Part shown: positions 42,356-52,137 of the stretch, in pieces
How the letters are laid out: each line of letters starts with the position of its first letter
How positions within the stretch are numbered: position 1 is the first letter of the stretch
Assembly: GCA_003054655.1 (NCBI GenBank)
Contig: QAYZ01000016.1
Coordinates: forward strand, 682,001-746,000
DNA length: 64,000 nucleotides
Reading direction: 5' to 3'
Origin: Spartobacteria bacterium LR76
GTDB lineage: Bacteria; Verrucomicrobiota; Verrucomicrobiia; Chthoniobacterales; Terrimicrobiaceae
Position numbers and translations under genes: made by a program
Notes under the pieces: model-generated
Database searches by the model: none
What the model saw: the letters and a program-made list of their open reading frames with translations, nothing else
Told to the model about the DNA's origin: nothing

Positions 42356-44809
42356 CTAGGCGTGTTCCGCCCGGCGGGCAAGACGGCACTCGTGCCGCAT
42401 GGCACCGGGTGCGACGAGGAGCAGGGAGAAGAGCAGACACCACAGCACTCCCACCCCGCAGATGATGCCGAGGCCGGAAAGGGCGGGATTTTGGGCCAGC
42501 ACCAGCGCGCCGAAGCCGGTGGAGGTGGTCAGTCCGCTCAAGCCGACCGCCTTGATCGTTCCCGCGAAGTTTCCATCCCCTGCCCGCGCCGCGAGGATCA
42601 GATGCGTCCCGTAATCGACCCCCACTCCCAGCATGAGCGGAAAAGCGAGCACGTTGAGCAGGTTGATGGGAACATTGAAGAGCTTCAGCGTGGCCGCCGT
42701 AGCCAGCAGGGCGGCAATGATCGAGACCATGTGCAGCAGCCACAGTGAGGCGTTGCGATAGACTAACGCGAGGATGAACGCCACCAGCACGGCGACGGCT
42801 CCGCCAAAGACGAGCAACTCCCGCTGGGCCCATGGTACGAGGCTCGCAAGGGTCTGGCTCCAGCCGGAGACCAACGCGCCATCGACATGATCGTCGATCT
42901 CCCTGGCGATCTGAAGACGATCCTCGGGGGTGAGTCCCGGCGCGACCTTCGCATAAGCAATGACGGCTGGAGATGTCGAGGACACCATGCGATCGAGCAG
43001 AAACCACCAGCGTGATTCCGGCCCCAGGTAATCCCGCCAGTTTGCGGACGAGATGTTGAGCGACTGAGACAAATCATCGACTGGCTCCAGCAGCGAGGGC
43101 GATGCGACCAATCCCGTGCGCGCCGCAGCCTGCTGGATGGCAGCCCGGGCGGATTCCGCATTCCAGGCGGCGAGCGAGCGGCGATTTTCCTCAAGTCGCG
43201 ATGGATCGAGATAGAGACCTGACGGAGAGGACCACGAGAGGATCTTTCCTTCGCTTTGCAAGCGCTTCAGCTCCCTGTCGAGCGCATGAAGTTTCTCCGC
43301 GCCGGGACCTGGCAATACCACCATCAGCGGCTCAAACGTGGCGGGAAAGCGTCGCATCATGTCGGCCAGCGTGCGCGCTGCCGGGGTGTTGCGCGGCTCC
43401 AGAGACGCCGGAGTGATGTCAAAGCGAAGCGCGCCCCACGGGAGAAAGATCACCGCCAACGCGATCAGCGCACCGCCAACGCTCGCAACTACGAGTCTGC
43501 GGGAGCGATTCCGGCAGAGGTCGGCGAACCACTTTGCCGGACCGAGGCCTGCTGTGTCCTGCACCGAATCCCGGACGAACGGGAACAGGAAAAGCGTCAT
43601 GAAAATGGCGCATAAAAACACGCCCGCCGCAACGAGAAACCCGAGCTGGGCAAAGCCCGCCGACCCGCTGAAGCTGAGCGCAAGGAAGCCGACGCCCGTC
43701 GTGAGCGCCACCCAGAGCATGCCTGGCAGACAATGGCGGATCGAACTCGCAATGGCCGCCTGACGAGGCAGGCCATCCGAGCGGGCTTGGTAAAAGTGCT
43801 GGCAGAGCAGCAGGCTGAAGTCGTCCCCCAGCCCAAACAGGATCGAGCAAAAGCTGATCGCGATGATGTTGAGCTGACCGAAGACACCGATCCCGCACAC
43901 CATCGAGATGAGCGCGGTAAAGCCGAGAATCAGGGCGATGCCAATCAGCGGAAGAATCCGGCGAAAGCCGATCCAGAACAGTCCGATGACCGTGATCATC
44001 GACACGGCCGAGGTGAGCATGATGTCGCGCTGCATGCTGTCGGCGATTTCCACCACATAGGCCGAGCGTCCGGTCACCCCGATCTCCGGACCACCAGGGC
44101 CCATGGTCTTGCTAGCCTCGCCGATGAACTGATGCACCTTCGCCATGACGGCCTGACAGGAGGCGGCGGAAAGATCGGGCTGGTTGGTGATGGCGGGAAC
44201 GATCGCCGCCGTTTCATCACTCGACACGAGGTCAAAGGCATCCGAGAGCGACACGCTTTCCCACACGGGTTTTGCGGCGGCGGTCGCGAGGCCGAGAGGG
44301 TCGTTCTCCCACTCAAAACGCGCCTTCGGTGAGCCCGAGGCCACCTGATCCGCCAGACGCGAAAACCTTTCCTCCAACGCACCTTCAGTCAGCCGATCGA
44401 GCGCGGCGCGAAAGTCCTGCGGAGGCAGGTTCAGCAGGAGCGGTGCGAGGATTTCATTGACTTGTCCCGACGCACCCGCGAGCGGCGGCGTATCGAGGAC
44501 CCGCACCACCCAGGGCTGTTTTTTCAGCAGTGCGGCAAACTCCTCGCGATACCGGTGCGCGTCATCCGGCGGCTGTTTCCAGGTCAGGAGGAAGGCGAGT
44601 TCTCGGGCCTGGGTGAAGTCGGAGTTGTAGACCTTCAGCCCCTGCACGGCAGGGCTTGAGGCCGGGAGGAGGTTCAGGATGTCGGTATCGAAGTTTTGCC
44701 GCAGTCCGAGCACGACGCCCGCCAGCAAGGCGAGCGCGATTCCCAAGGCCAGCAAAACTCCCTGCCTGCGGACGATAAAAGACGCCAGCAGGTCAGCGAG
44801 ATACTTCAT
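42356..44809 (-). CDS. MMPL/RND-superfamily exporter
   Basis: The 817-aa protein has twelve predicted membrane helices in two halves, each preceded by a large periplasmic loop. The first half carries GRSAYVVEIADSMQRDIMLTSAVSMITV and FGLGDDFSLLL; the second carries FPLMLGVGVDYGTHLILAA. These are the layout and intramembrane acidic motifs of MMPL and HpnN-type lipid exporters. It probably moves a lipid or hydrophobic compound to the outer membrane. Hopanoid genes are not nearby, so the substrate is open. Confidence 0.85.
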   Translation of the reverse strand: MKYLADLLASFIVRRQGVLLALGIALALLAGVVLGLRQNFDTDILNLLPASSPAVQGLKVYNSDFTQARELAFLLTWKQPPDDAHRYREEFAALLKKQPWVVRVLDTPPLAGASGQVNEILAPLLLNLPPQDFRAALDRLTEGALEERFSRLADQVASGSPKARFEWENDPLGLATAAAKPVWESVSLSDAFDLVSSDETAAIVPAITNQPDLSAASCQAVMAKVHQFIGEASKTMGPGGPEIGVTGRSAYVVEIADSMQRDIMLTSAVSMITVIGLFWIGFRRILPLIGIALILGFTALISMVCGIGVFGQLNIIAISFCSILFGLGDDFSLLLCQHFYQARSDGLPRQAAIASSIRHCLPGMLWVALTTGVGFLALSFSGSAGFAQLGFLVAAGVFLCAIFMTLFLFPFVRDSVQDTAGLGPAKWFADLCRNRSRRLVVASVGGALIALAVIFLPWGALRFDITPASLEPRNTPAARTLADMMRRFPATFEPLMVVLPGPGAEKLHALDRELKRLQSEGKILSWSSPSGLYLDPSRLEENRRSLAAWNAESARAAIQQAAARTGLVASPSLLEPVDDLSQSLNISSANWRDYLGPESRWWFLLDRMVSSTSPAVIAYAKVAPGLTPEDRLQIAREIDDHVDGALVSGWSQTLASLVPWAQRELLVFGGAVAVLVAFILALVYRNASLWLLHMVSIIAALLATAATLKLFNVPINLLNVLAFPLMLGVGVDYGTHLILAARAGDGNFAGTIKAVGLSGLTTSTGFGALVLAQNPALSGLGIICGVGVLWCLLFSLLLVAPGAMRHECRLARRAEHA

Positions 44810-44830
44810 GAAGCTACGGCGAAGCCGGAA

Positions 44831-45931
44831 CTAGACGTTGAAGCGGAACTCCATGACGTCGGCATCCTGGACGACGTATTCCTTGCCCTCGATACGGAGC
44901 TTGCCCGCCTCGCGAGCCTTGGCTTCCGAGCCAAGAGTGATGAGATCCTGAAAGGCGATCGTCTGCGCCGCGATGAAGCCGCGCTCGAAGTCACTGTGAA
45001 TGACGCCAGCGGCCGCCGGGGCCTTGTCACCTTCATGAATCGTCCAGGCGCGAGTTTCCTTCGGTCCCGTCGTGAAATACGTGCGGAGGCCGAGCAGATG
45101 GTAGACTGCGCGAATGAGCAGGCTCATGCCGCTGTCGGTGACACCGAGACCGGCGAGGAATTCCTTGGCTTCCTCGGGCGGCAACTCGGCGAGTTCGCTT
45201 TCAATCTGGGCGCTGATGACGACGGCCTCGCTACCCATGTGGGCGGCGGCGTACTCGCGAACGGCGCGAATAAAGGGATTGTCGGCGTCGGCCAGTTCGT
45301 TCTCGCCGACGTTGCAGGCAAAGATGGTGGGCTTGGAGCTGAGGAGGAAGAACGTCTTGAGCAGCGCGCGCTCCTCGTCGTTGAGATCGGCGGTGAGGGC
45401 TGGCTTGCCTGCGTCGAGGTGCGGGATGAGTTTTTCGCAGAGGGCGAGTTCCGCCTTGGCGGTCTTGTCGCCGGAGCGGGCACCCTTCTGGAGACGCTCG
45501 GCGCGCTTTTTCACACCCGAGATGTCGGCCAGGATCAACTCGGTCGAGATCACCTCGATGTCGCGCACGGGATCGACCGAACCCGCGACGTGGTGAATGT
45601 CTTCGCTCTCGAAGCAGCGCACGACCTGCACGATGGCGTCCACCTCGCGAATGTGGCTGAGGAATTGGTTGCCCAGCCCCTCGCCCTCGCTTGCGCCTTT
45701 GACGAGACCGGCGATGTCGACGAACTCGATGGCGGCATAGATGGTCTTTTCCGAACCGGTCAGGGCCGTGAGACGGTCGAGCCGTTCATCCGGGACGTTT
45801 ACGATGCCGACATTCGGCTCGATGGTACAAAATGGGAAATTGGCCGCCTGCGCCTTGCGGGTGCGGGTCACGGCATTGAACAGAGTGGACTTGCCCACGT
45901 TGGGCAGTCCGACGATACCAGCTTTGAGCAT
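44831..45931 (-). CDS. ychF: Redox-regulated ATPase YchF (Obg-related)
   Basis: ATG 45931 gives 366 aa. G1 is [18 protein letters not shown], and the switch region is [41 protein letters not shown] contains G3, and N-x-x-E replaces NKxD in CNVGENE, the change that gives ATP preference. The C-terminal TGS domain ends [11 protein letters not shown]. It associates with ribosomes and the stress response. It is one of the most conserved genes here. Confidence 0.96.
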   Translation of the reverse strand: MLKAGIVGLPNVGKSTLFNAVTRTRKAQAANFPFCTIEPNVGIVNVPDERLDRLTALTGSEKTIYAAIEFVDIAGLVKGASEGEGLGNQFLSHIREVDAIVQVVRCFESEDIHHVAGSVDPVRDIEVISTELILADISGVKKRAERLQKGARSGDKTAKAELALCEKLIPHLDAGKPALTADLNDEERALLKTFFLLSSKPTIFACNVGENELADADNPFIRAVREYAAAHMGSEAVVISAQIESELAELPPEEAKEFLAGLGVTDSGMSLLIRAVYHLLGLRTYFTTGPKETRAWTIHEGDKAPAAAGVIHSDFERGFIAAQTIAFQDLITLGSEAKAREAGKLRIEGKEYVVQDADVMEFRFNV

Positions 45932-45980
45932 CGGGACAGGCAATCAGATGCTCCGCCCGGAGAAAAGCAGGGAGTGTAAA

Positions 45981-48089
45981 TTATCCTGCGGCGGCATTTC
46001 CCACCCTGGCCGTGGCATCGCGCAGACGCTCGCGCCACCAGGGGTGCAGGCGATCCGCCGGGCGGGTCCAGAATTCCCGGTGCAGCCAGCGCAGCGAATC
46101 CGCGTCCCACAGGAGGGCAAACTGCTGGCGGATGTCCAGGGCGGACGGGCCGTTCTCGAGCAGCTTCTCGCGGAGTTCCTCGAGGTATTCCTCGGTTTCC
46201 TCCACCACCCTGCGGCGCTGGCGCAGGAGGGCGATGTGCACGGCATTGGCCAGCGGGTCGGTTACGGCACGGGCCACGCCGGAGTACGGGAAGTTCCAGT
46301 TGTCCTCCGCCTCCTGAGCGATCTGGCGGACTTTCTCGAGCTCGCGGGGGCATTCCTTGGGATCCTCCTCGGAGACAAAGAAGATCTTGCTCCAGATGAG
46401 GAAATCGCCCAGAGCAGGCTGGCTCGTCGCCCAGGCCAGGAACGGCGCGAGCAGCCAACCGCCCAGGATCGGGCTGAGCAGGAGAATCTCGTGCGGGGCG
46501 TAGACAATGAGCACCGCCAAGGAAATCGCTCCGAGGACGGGAGGCAGCCAGAAGATGCGGCAGCTCTCGAGTATGGTCATGCCCTTGTCATCGGTGCGGT
46601 TTTGCGAACCCCACTTGGCCTGGAGCCCGGCGAGGAGCGAAACGACGAACTGGCTGTAGTAGATCATCAATACCGGAGCCATGAGGGTGGAGATGATCGT
46701 CTCCAGGATCACGCCGAGGGTCAGCCGGAGGTAGCCGCCGAACTTCCGCGCCTTGGGCAGCGCCACGAGGTACGAGAGGATTTTCGGCAGGAAAAGGAGG
46801 ACGAACGTCGATGCCAGCAGGATCATCACCGCCCCACCCGATTGCACGACCGGATCCCCCGGCAACGCGGAGAGGACGGAGAAGCGGTGCTTCACCGCGA
46901 GGTCAAACGCCCCGACGATCAGAAAGATGAGCCAGAGCAGCGAGCCCATGTAACCCATCACACCCATCCAGATGTGGAAGCGATTGGCAAAGTCGACGCC
47001 GGGCGCGAAGAGAAACCAGAAATGCTGGAGATTGCCCATGCACCAGCGTCGGTCACGACCGAGGCTGTCGGAGAGATTCGGCGGACCTTCCTCGTAGCTG
47101 CCGGGTTCGGCATAGGCAAACCAGACGTCGTATCCGGCGCGACGCATGAGCGCGGCCTCGACGGTGTCGTGGCTGAAGATGTGGCGGCGCTTGGCGTCCT
47201 TTTCCGGCAGGTCCGGCAGATCACAATGCTCGATGAAGGGGCGCACGCGAATGATGGCGTTGTGGCCCCAGTAATTGCCGCCGAAGAGATGCCAGTAGTT
47301 CGACCCGGCGCAGAACAGCGGCGCGTAGAGCTTCGCAGCGAACTGGTACATGCGGCGGAACGGCGTGCGGCCGAGCGCGAGCTGCGGTGTGGTCTGGATC
47401 AACCCGACACGCGGGTGCTTTTCCATCATCGCCGTGAGGCGCTTGAGGATCGAACCGGTCATGACGCTGTCGGCGTCGAGCACGATCATGTAGCGGTAGC
47501 GTGCGCCCCAGCGGCGACAGAAGTCGGCCACGTTGCCGCTCTTGGCATTCCGCGGAGTGCGGCGCTTGCGGTAGAAGATGCGGCCAAAGGCGTTGAGGCG
47601 TTTGCACAGATCGAGCCACGCCATTTCCTCGTGCAGCCAGTTTTCCGGCTTGTTCGAGTCGCTGAGAATGAAGAAGTCAAAGCCCTCATTGCCGCCTGCA
47701 TCCTTGAGTCCCTGCCACATGGCCTCGATGCCGCCGAAGACACGCACGACATCTTCGTTGTAGATCGGGATGACCACGGCGGTCGGCGGCGTCGGAGCGC
47801 TCAAGTCTGCCTCGTCGATGGTGCGCGCGATCTGGGCCCGGTCTCCGCCTGCGATGGCGGTGATGAAACCAAAGACCGCCAGCCAGAAACCCGTGGCGAT
47901 CTGTTGAAAGAGCAGCAGGAACAAAACGAGCTGCACCCACTCCAGTGCGCTGATGCCTTCCGGCAGGAAGGTCTTCCAGAGCAGCCAGACGCCCAGGCCG
48001 GTCGTGGCAATGATCGCGCCGAAAAACGAGGCGCGGCGGAAGGCGACAAAGTCCGCAGTGATTTTCTCAGGTTGGAACGTCTTGCTCAC
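45981..48089 (-). CDS. opgH: Glucans biosynthesis glucosyltransferase H
   Basis: The 702-aa GT2 protein has two N-terminal membrane helices. The cytoplasmic catalytic domain follows (IPIYNEDVVRVFGGIEA, VLDADSVMTG, GHNAIIRVRPF, DRRWCMGNLQH as the Q/R-x-x-RW motif), then several C-terminal membrane helices. OpgH polymerises and exports beta-1,2-linked glucan backbones to the periplasm. The start overlaps the previous small gene by ATGA, in an opgG-X-opgH operon. Confidence 0.93.
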   Translation of the reverse strand: MSKTFQPEKITADFVAFRRASFFGAIIATTGLGVWLLWKTFLPEGISALEWVQLVLFLLLFQQIATGFWLAVFGFITAIAGGDRAQIARTIDEADLSAPTPPTAVVIPIYNEDVVRVFGGIEAMWQGLKDAGGNEGFDFFILSDSNKPENWLHEEMAWLDLCKRLNAFGRIFYRKRRTPRNAKSGNVADFCRRWGARYRYMIVLDADSVMTGSILKRLTAMMEKHPRVGLIQTTPQLALGRTPFRRMYQFAAKLYAPLFCAGSNYWHLFGGNYWGHNAIIRVRPFIEHCDLPDLPEKDAKRRHIFSHDTVEAALMRRAGYDVWFAYAEPGSYEEGPPNLSDSLGRDRRWCMGNLQHFWFLFAPGVDFANRFHIWMGVMGYMGSLLWLIFLIVGAFDLAVKHRFSVLSALPGDPVVQSGGAVMILLASTFVLLFLPKILSYLVALPKARKFGGYLRLTLGVILETIISTLMAPVLMIYYSQFVVSLLAGLQAKWGSQNRTDDKGMTILESCRIFWLPPVLGAISLAVLIVYAPHEILLLSPILGGWLLAPFLAWATSQPALGDFLIWSKIFFVSEEDPKECPRELEKVRQIAQEAEDNWNFPYSGVARAVTDPLANAVHIALLRQRRRVVEETEEYLEELREKLLENGPSALDIRQQFALLWDADSLRWLHREFWTRPADRLHPWWRERLRDATARVGNAAAG

Positions 48090-48646
48090 GAGGCGAAAAA
48101 TTGGTCGTAGGCGTAAAGCGCGGCAAAGAAGATGGCCGTCCAGAGCACGGCGGCGCGCAACAGCGGAGCCCAGGCAAACCGGTGCCAGGTCTCCTGGGCG
48201 ATGGTTTCCATCGCACCAAAGTCCATCGGGCGCGGCGTCATGCTCGACACGGCAAGGTCGGGACCGGTGCGGAAGGAGACCCTCGCCAAGGTGGCCTTGA
48301 GTTCATCCGGCACCGGGGCGTCATCGAGCACAGCGGTGGGCCAGCGGCTCACGGCATCCGTCACTCGGAGACCCACCACGCCCGTGGCGACCCGCTTGCC
48401 GACAGGGACATCGATATTGGAAAAAGCCCGGCCAAACCACTCATCCAGGCGGTCGAGCGCGATGTTCATCGTATGTTCGACGGGAGCCATCGTCGGATTC
48501 TCCGCATATTTGTGACGCGCCTCGTCCATGATCGCGATCGCGATGCGAACACGATGCTCCACGCCGCCGATATGCAGGGCGGCGAGAAAGGAGAGGAGCC
48601 TCGACAGCGCCTCGTCCCATTCGGCGGCTGATTTTACGGATTCCAC
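48086..48646 (-). CDS. Unrecognised membrane-anchored protein between opgG and opgH
   Basis: GTG 48646, inside the end of opgG (13-bp overlap), gives 186 aa; its stop overlaps the opgH start by 4 bp. The product is mainly helical (EWDEALSRLLSFLAALHIGG, VRIAIAIMDEARHKYAEN), with one C-terminal membrane helix (LLRAAVLWTAIFFAALYAYD) ending in the periplasm or membrane. I do not recognise the family. Coupling on both sides to glucan synthesis genes implies a stoichiometric partner of OpgH/OpgG, for example a regulator or scaffold. The annotated frame could be extended upstream, but that would overlap opgG much more. Confidence 0.7.
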   Translation of the reverse strand: MESVKSAAEWDEALSRLLSFLAALHIGGVEHRVRIAIAIMDEARHKYAENPTMAPVEHTMNIALDRLDEWFGRAFSNIDVPVGKRVATGVVGLRVTDAVSRWPTAVLDDAPVPDELKATLARVSFRTGPDLAVSSMTPRPMDFGAMETIAQETWHRFAWAPLLRAAVLWTAIFFAALYAYDQFFAS

Positions 48647-50148
48647 GTGTAGGTCCAGGTTTCGCTCGCCGGGTTGCCATTGACCAGCACGCGGCAGCGG
48701 AGTTCGATCGGTTTCTTGTCTCCGGTGCGCTCGGCCAGGAAGCTGACGCGCCAAGATTTTCCAAATTCGTTTCGTTCGATCTTCACGTTGGAGATGGCGG
48801 CAGCCCCATTGGGCGAGAGAACCTCGGGCACCGGCATCTCGCCTTGCTTGACCTTGTCGAGCGGCCCACCGGCAAAATCGAGGAAGATCTCGCGGCGGTT
48901 TGCCTCGTCCTGCAAGTCTACGCGGGTGGAAACGCAGCGTCCCACGGGCGGCAGTTCCGGGTTGTAGGTCATCCAGCGGAGGACATACTCAATCTCGACA
49001 GGTTCCAGCGGACGGGGTGAGACCGAGGGCGACCAGTACGCCATCACATTGTCGGCCTGGTCGTTCTGCGTCGGCTGCTGGAGCAGGGAAACAGCCCCCT
49101 GATTGAAGCCCTTGACGGGCTGGACCCAGACGCTGGGCATCTGGTGAAAGAGGGAGTTCAGGTCCTGGTAGTGGCTGAAATCGCGGTCGCGCTGCATGAG
49201 ACCGTAGCCCTTGGGGCCGGCATTGGCGAAGATATTGACCTGGGGAGACTCGATCCACGAAAGCGGACGCCAGACCCACTCGCCACTGTCGGTCTGGAAA
49301 AGCAGCCCATCCGACTTGTGCACCTCGGGGCGGAAATCGCCGAAGGTGTTGCTCGTGTTTTCGCCGAACCAGAACATGCTGATCAGCGGGGCATAGCCGA
49401 CCTTGTCCACCTTGCGGCGGAAGTACAGCCGGGCGCGCACGCGAACCCTGGTTTCCGCGCCAGGTTCAACTTCAAAGCTGTACGCGCCCGTCACGCTGCG
49501 GCTCTCCAGCAGGGCGAGCAGGGTGAACTGGGAGGAGAACGTATCCGGGCGCCGCAGCCAGAAGCTGGTAAAGACCGGCTCTTCGGCGGGCTGATCCTTG
49601 TGATCGGGGTCGATCACCAAGGCACGGGATTTTGCTCCGAGCACGAGACCCTTTGCCACCGCCTGAAAATCCGAACCGCCCAGGAAACGCAGCACCTCGT
49701 CAAGCTGCTCGGGGCGATTGATCGGGTACATCAGGCGGAAGCCCGCGTATCCGATGACGTTGAAGAACTTCAACCCCTCCAGCCGCGGGTCAAACTCGAA
49801 GGATTGCCGCGAGTAGGTCTTCTTCTGCGTTCCCTGCTTGTTGACCTCGTAGATGTCGATCTGGCGGTCGTAGACATGGCCGGGGTGAAAGAAGCGGACT
49901 TGAAACGGCAAGCCCTCCTTGCGCCAGAGGGTCTTTTCATCATTCCAGCGGATCAGCTTGTACTGGTCTGCGGTCAACTCGCGCAGGCTGCGCGGCAAGG
50001 CAGGCGATGCCGTGAGGTAGTCCTCCTGGGCCATCTTGAGGGCAGCCGCGGCGACCTGGTCAAACCCGACAGTTTCCCTTTGCCGGGAACTGATGACGAT
50101 CACAAGGAGCAGGACCGTGATCAGACCAAAGACCAGATGAATTTTCAT
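48634..50148 (-). CDS. opgG: Glucans biosynthesis protein G
   Basis: The 504-aa protein has an uncleaved or weak N-terminal signal (IHLVFGLITVLLLVIVISS) and the MdoG/OpgG fold. Conserved segments include FEFDPRLEGLKFFNVIGYAGFRLMYPIN, SFWLRRPDTFSSQFTLLALL, MFWFGENTSNTFGDFRPEVHKSDG and YWSPSVSPRPLEPVEIEY. OpgG acts in the periplasm, shaping or branching the glucan made by OpgH. It is first in the operon; a ~94-bp gap with no other gene separates it from the divergent metallo-hydrolase. Confidence 0.93.
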   Translation of the reverse strand: MKIHLVFGLITVLLLVIVISSRQRETVGFDQVAAAALKMAQEDYLTASPALPRSLRELTADQYKLIRWNDEKTLWRKEGLPFQVRFFHPGHVYDRQIDIYEVNKQGTQKKTYSRQSFEFDPRLEGLKFFNVIGYAGFRLMYPINRPEQLDEVLRFLGGSDFQAVAKGLVLGAKSRALVIDPDHKDQPAEEPVFTSFWLRRPDTFSSQFTLLALLESRSVTGAYSFEVEPGAETRVRVRARLYFRRKVDKVGYAPLISMFWFGENTSNTFGDFRPEVHKSDGLLFQTDSGEWVWRPLSWIESPQVNIFANAGPKGYGLMQRDRDFSHYQDLNSLFHQMPSVWVQPVKGFNQGAVSLLQQPTQNDQADNVMAYWSPSVSPRPLEPVEIEYVLRWMTYNPELPPVGRCVSTRVDLQDEANRREIFLDFAGGPLDKVKQGEMPVPEVLSPNGAAAISNVKIERNEFGKSWRVSFLAERTGDKKPIELRCRVLVNGNPASETWTYTWNP

Positions 50149-50242
50149 TCAGGATACGAAGGGGCGCACTATATAGCGACCACTCGCCCTGTGGCAAAGA
50201 AGTCTTGCGTCTTTTAGCAAAAAGAGCGCAAAGAGCTTTCCC

Positions 50243-50923
50243 ATGAAACTCTCCTACTACGGACATTCCTGTTTTGCGGTGGAAACGAGCGGCACGAAAC
50301 TCCTCTTCGATCCCTTTATCCGACCCAATGGCCTGGCCGCGTCGGTGGACGTTTCGAGCATCACGGCGGACTACATTCTCCTTTCGCACGGGCATTTCGA
50401 TCATGTGGCCGATGCAGTGGAACTGGCCAAACAGACCGGGGCGACGGTGATCTCGAACTTCGAGATCTATACCTGGCTCGGCCAGCAGGGCATCGAGAAG
50501 ACGCATCCGATGAACCATGGGGGAAGCTTCCTCTTTCCCTTTGGCCGGGTGAAGTTTGTCAACGCCATCCACTCCAGCGTGCTGCCCGATGGCACATACG
50601 GGGGCAATCCTGGCGGGTACGTGATCGAGAGCCCAGAGGGTGTATTTTACTACGCAGGAGACACGGCGCTGACCCTCGACATGCAGTTGATTGCGGAGGA
50701 GTTTGATCTGTCATTCGCCGTCCTGCCCATCGGGGACAACTTCACCATGGGAGCCAACGACGCAGGCCGTGCCTCGAAGCTCCTCGGGTGCAAGACGGTG
50801 GTCGGCGTGCATTACGACACCTTTCCGCCCATCAAAATCGATCACGAGAAGGCAAAAGCCACGGTTGCGAGCCATGGAGCGACCCTTCATCTCCCCGAGA
50901 TCGGGCAGACGATCGACCTGTGA
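50243..50923 (+). CDS. Metal-dependent hydrolase, metallo-beta-lactamase fold (UPF0173)
   Basis: The 226-aa protein starts MKLSYYGHSCFAVETSG and has the HxHxDH metal motif (LSHGHFDHVAD). Later come YYAGDTALTLDMQLI and VGVHYDTFPPI with further ligands. This matches the short UPF0173 hydrolase family, whose natural substrate is generally unknown. It starts a run of plus-strand genes ending at the acetylesterase. Confidence 0.88.
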   Translation: MKLSYYGHSCFAVETSGTKLLFDPFIRPNGLAASVDVSSITADYILLSHGHFDHVADAVELAKQTGATVISNFEIYTWLGQQGIEKTHPMNHGGSFLFPFGRVKFVNAIHSSVLPDGTYGGNPGGYVIESPEGVFYYAGDTALTLDMQLIAEEFDLSFAVLPIGDNFTMGANDAGRASKLLGCKTVVGVHYDTFPPIKIDHEKAKATVASHGATLHLPEIGQTIDL

Positions 50924-50965
50924 CTTTCGGTTGCATCGGCCCAGCCCGGGGTGTAGCCTGACCTT

Positions 50966-51226
50966 ATGCAACCACTCGTTCCTCTTGCCTTCGGCTTGCC
51001 GGGCGGCCCGGAATGGTTTTTTCTTATAGCCCTGGTGCTGCTTTTCTTCGGGGCCAAGAAACTTCCGGAACTCGCTCGCGGTCTGGGCCAGAGCCTCGGT
51101 GAATTCCGCAAGGCGAAGGAGGAGTTTGATAAGGAACTGCATAGCTCCGCCAACTCGGTGACCTCTGCTCCGGCCAAAGTGGAAGCCAAGCCCGCCGAAG
51201 GCACCGAGCCGCAGCAAAAGTCTTGA
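50966..51226 (+). CDS. tatA: Sec-independent translocase TatA/E
   Basis: The 86-aa protein has an N-terminal membrane helix (EWFFLIALVLLFFGAKKLPELARGLG) with the FGAKKLPEL hinge and an amphipathic helix (GQSLGEFRKAKEEFDKEL), followed by a polar tail. It forms the pore of the twin-arginine pathway. tatC is not adjacent. It lies 42 nt after the metallo-hydrolase gene. Confidence 0.92.
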   Translation: MQPLVPLAFGLPGGPEWFFLIALVLLFFGAKKLPELARGLGQSLGEFRKAKEEFDKELHSSANSVTSAPAKVEAKPAEGTEPQQKS

Positions 51227-51243
51227 TCGTTTCCTGACCAGTC

Positions 51244-52137
51244 GTGGGCCGGTTCCTGACCTGCTGCTGCCGCACCCTCGTAATCCTCTTTCTCGCGGCG
51301 GGAGCGTTGTCCGCCGCAGAGGTCAAGGTTGCGTGGTTCAATCTTGAGAACTACATCGAGCGCGACGATGGCTCCGGCCAGATCGCGAAATCCCCCGCCC
51401 GCATCGATGCGGTGGTGAAGACCGTTACGGAGCTGCGCCCCGACATCCTCGCCGTGGCGGAGATCGGCGACCGCACAACCCTCGCCGATCTGCGGGAGCG
51501 CCTGAAAGCCGCTGGATGGGAGTTCCCTGCCTCGGAGTGGGTCGCCGGGCTGGATCAGGCCCGCCATCTCGCCCTGCTCAGCCGCTACCCGATCGTCGAG
51601 CGCAATTCGCAGGATGCGCTTTATTTCACCCTGGATGGAGTGAGACACGGCATGCATCGCGGCATCCTCGATGTCACCATCGAGCTGAACCCCCGGTATC
51701 AGCTCCGCGTCCTCGGTGCGCATTTCAAGTCCCGGCGTGAGGAAAGCGCCTACGATCAGGCCGCGTTTCGGCTGGCGGAAGCCCGGGTTTTTCGCAGCTA
51801 TGTCGAAAAGATCCTTCGCTCGGCACCCGACACCAACCTCCTCGTCGCGGGAGACCTCAATGATACGAAGAATGAACCCGCCATCCGGGAGATCATCGGG
51901 ACGCCCCGGGAGCCGGGAGTACTCCGCGACATCTGGGTGAAGGATTCGCGCGGGGAAACCTGGACCCATTATTGGAAAGTCGCTGACGTCTACTCGCGAA
52001 TCGACTATCTGTTGACCAGTCCCGGACTCTCGCCGGAGATACTCTGGCGGAAATGCGGGATCGTCGATGCGTACTACTGGTCCCAGGCCAGCGACCACCG
52101 CGCCATTTACGCCGTCCTCTCGCCCGAAAACAAATGA
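51244..52137 (+). CDS. Secreted endonuclease/exonuclease/phosphatase-family protein
   Basis: The 297-aa protein starts at GTG 51244 with a signal peptide (TLVILFLAAGALSAAEV). EEP-fold motifs are VAWFNLENY, DILAVAEIGD, VLGAHFKSRR, LLVAGDLNDTKNEPA, RIDYLLTSPG and SDHRAIYAVL, which supply the usual Asn, Glu, Asp/Asn and Asp-His catalytic residues. It could hydrolyse nucleic acid or phosphodiesters outside the cytoplasm, consistent with phosphate or nucleotide scavenging. It overlaps the next gene by ATGA (52134). Confidence 0.87.
   Translation: MGRFLTCCCRTLVILFLAAGALSAAEVKVAWFNLENYIERDDGSGQIAKSPARIDAVVKTVTELRPDILAVAEIGDRTTLADLRERLKAAGWEFPASEWVAGLDQARHLALLSRYPIVERNSQDALYFTLDGVRHGMHRGILDVTIELNPRYQLRVLGAHFKSRREESAYDQAAFRLAEARVFRSYVEKILRSAPDTNLLVAGDLNDTKNEPAIREIIGTPREPGVLRDIWVKDSRGETWTHYWKVADVYSRIDYLLTSPGLSPEILWRKCGIVDAYYWSQASDHRAIYAVLSPENK

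Noticed and set aside
45741-48110. 789-codon plus-strand frame opposite ychF/opgH
   Set aside because: Spans two recognised minus-strand genes and the gap between them; the translation has no domain features.
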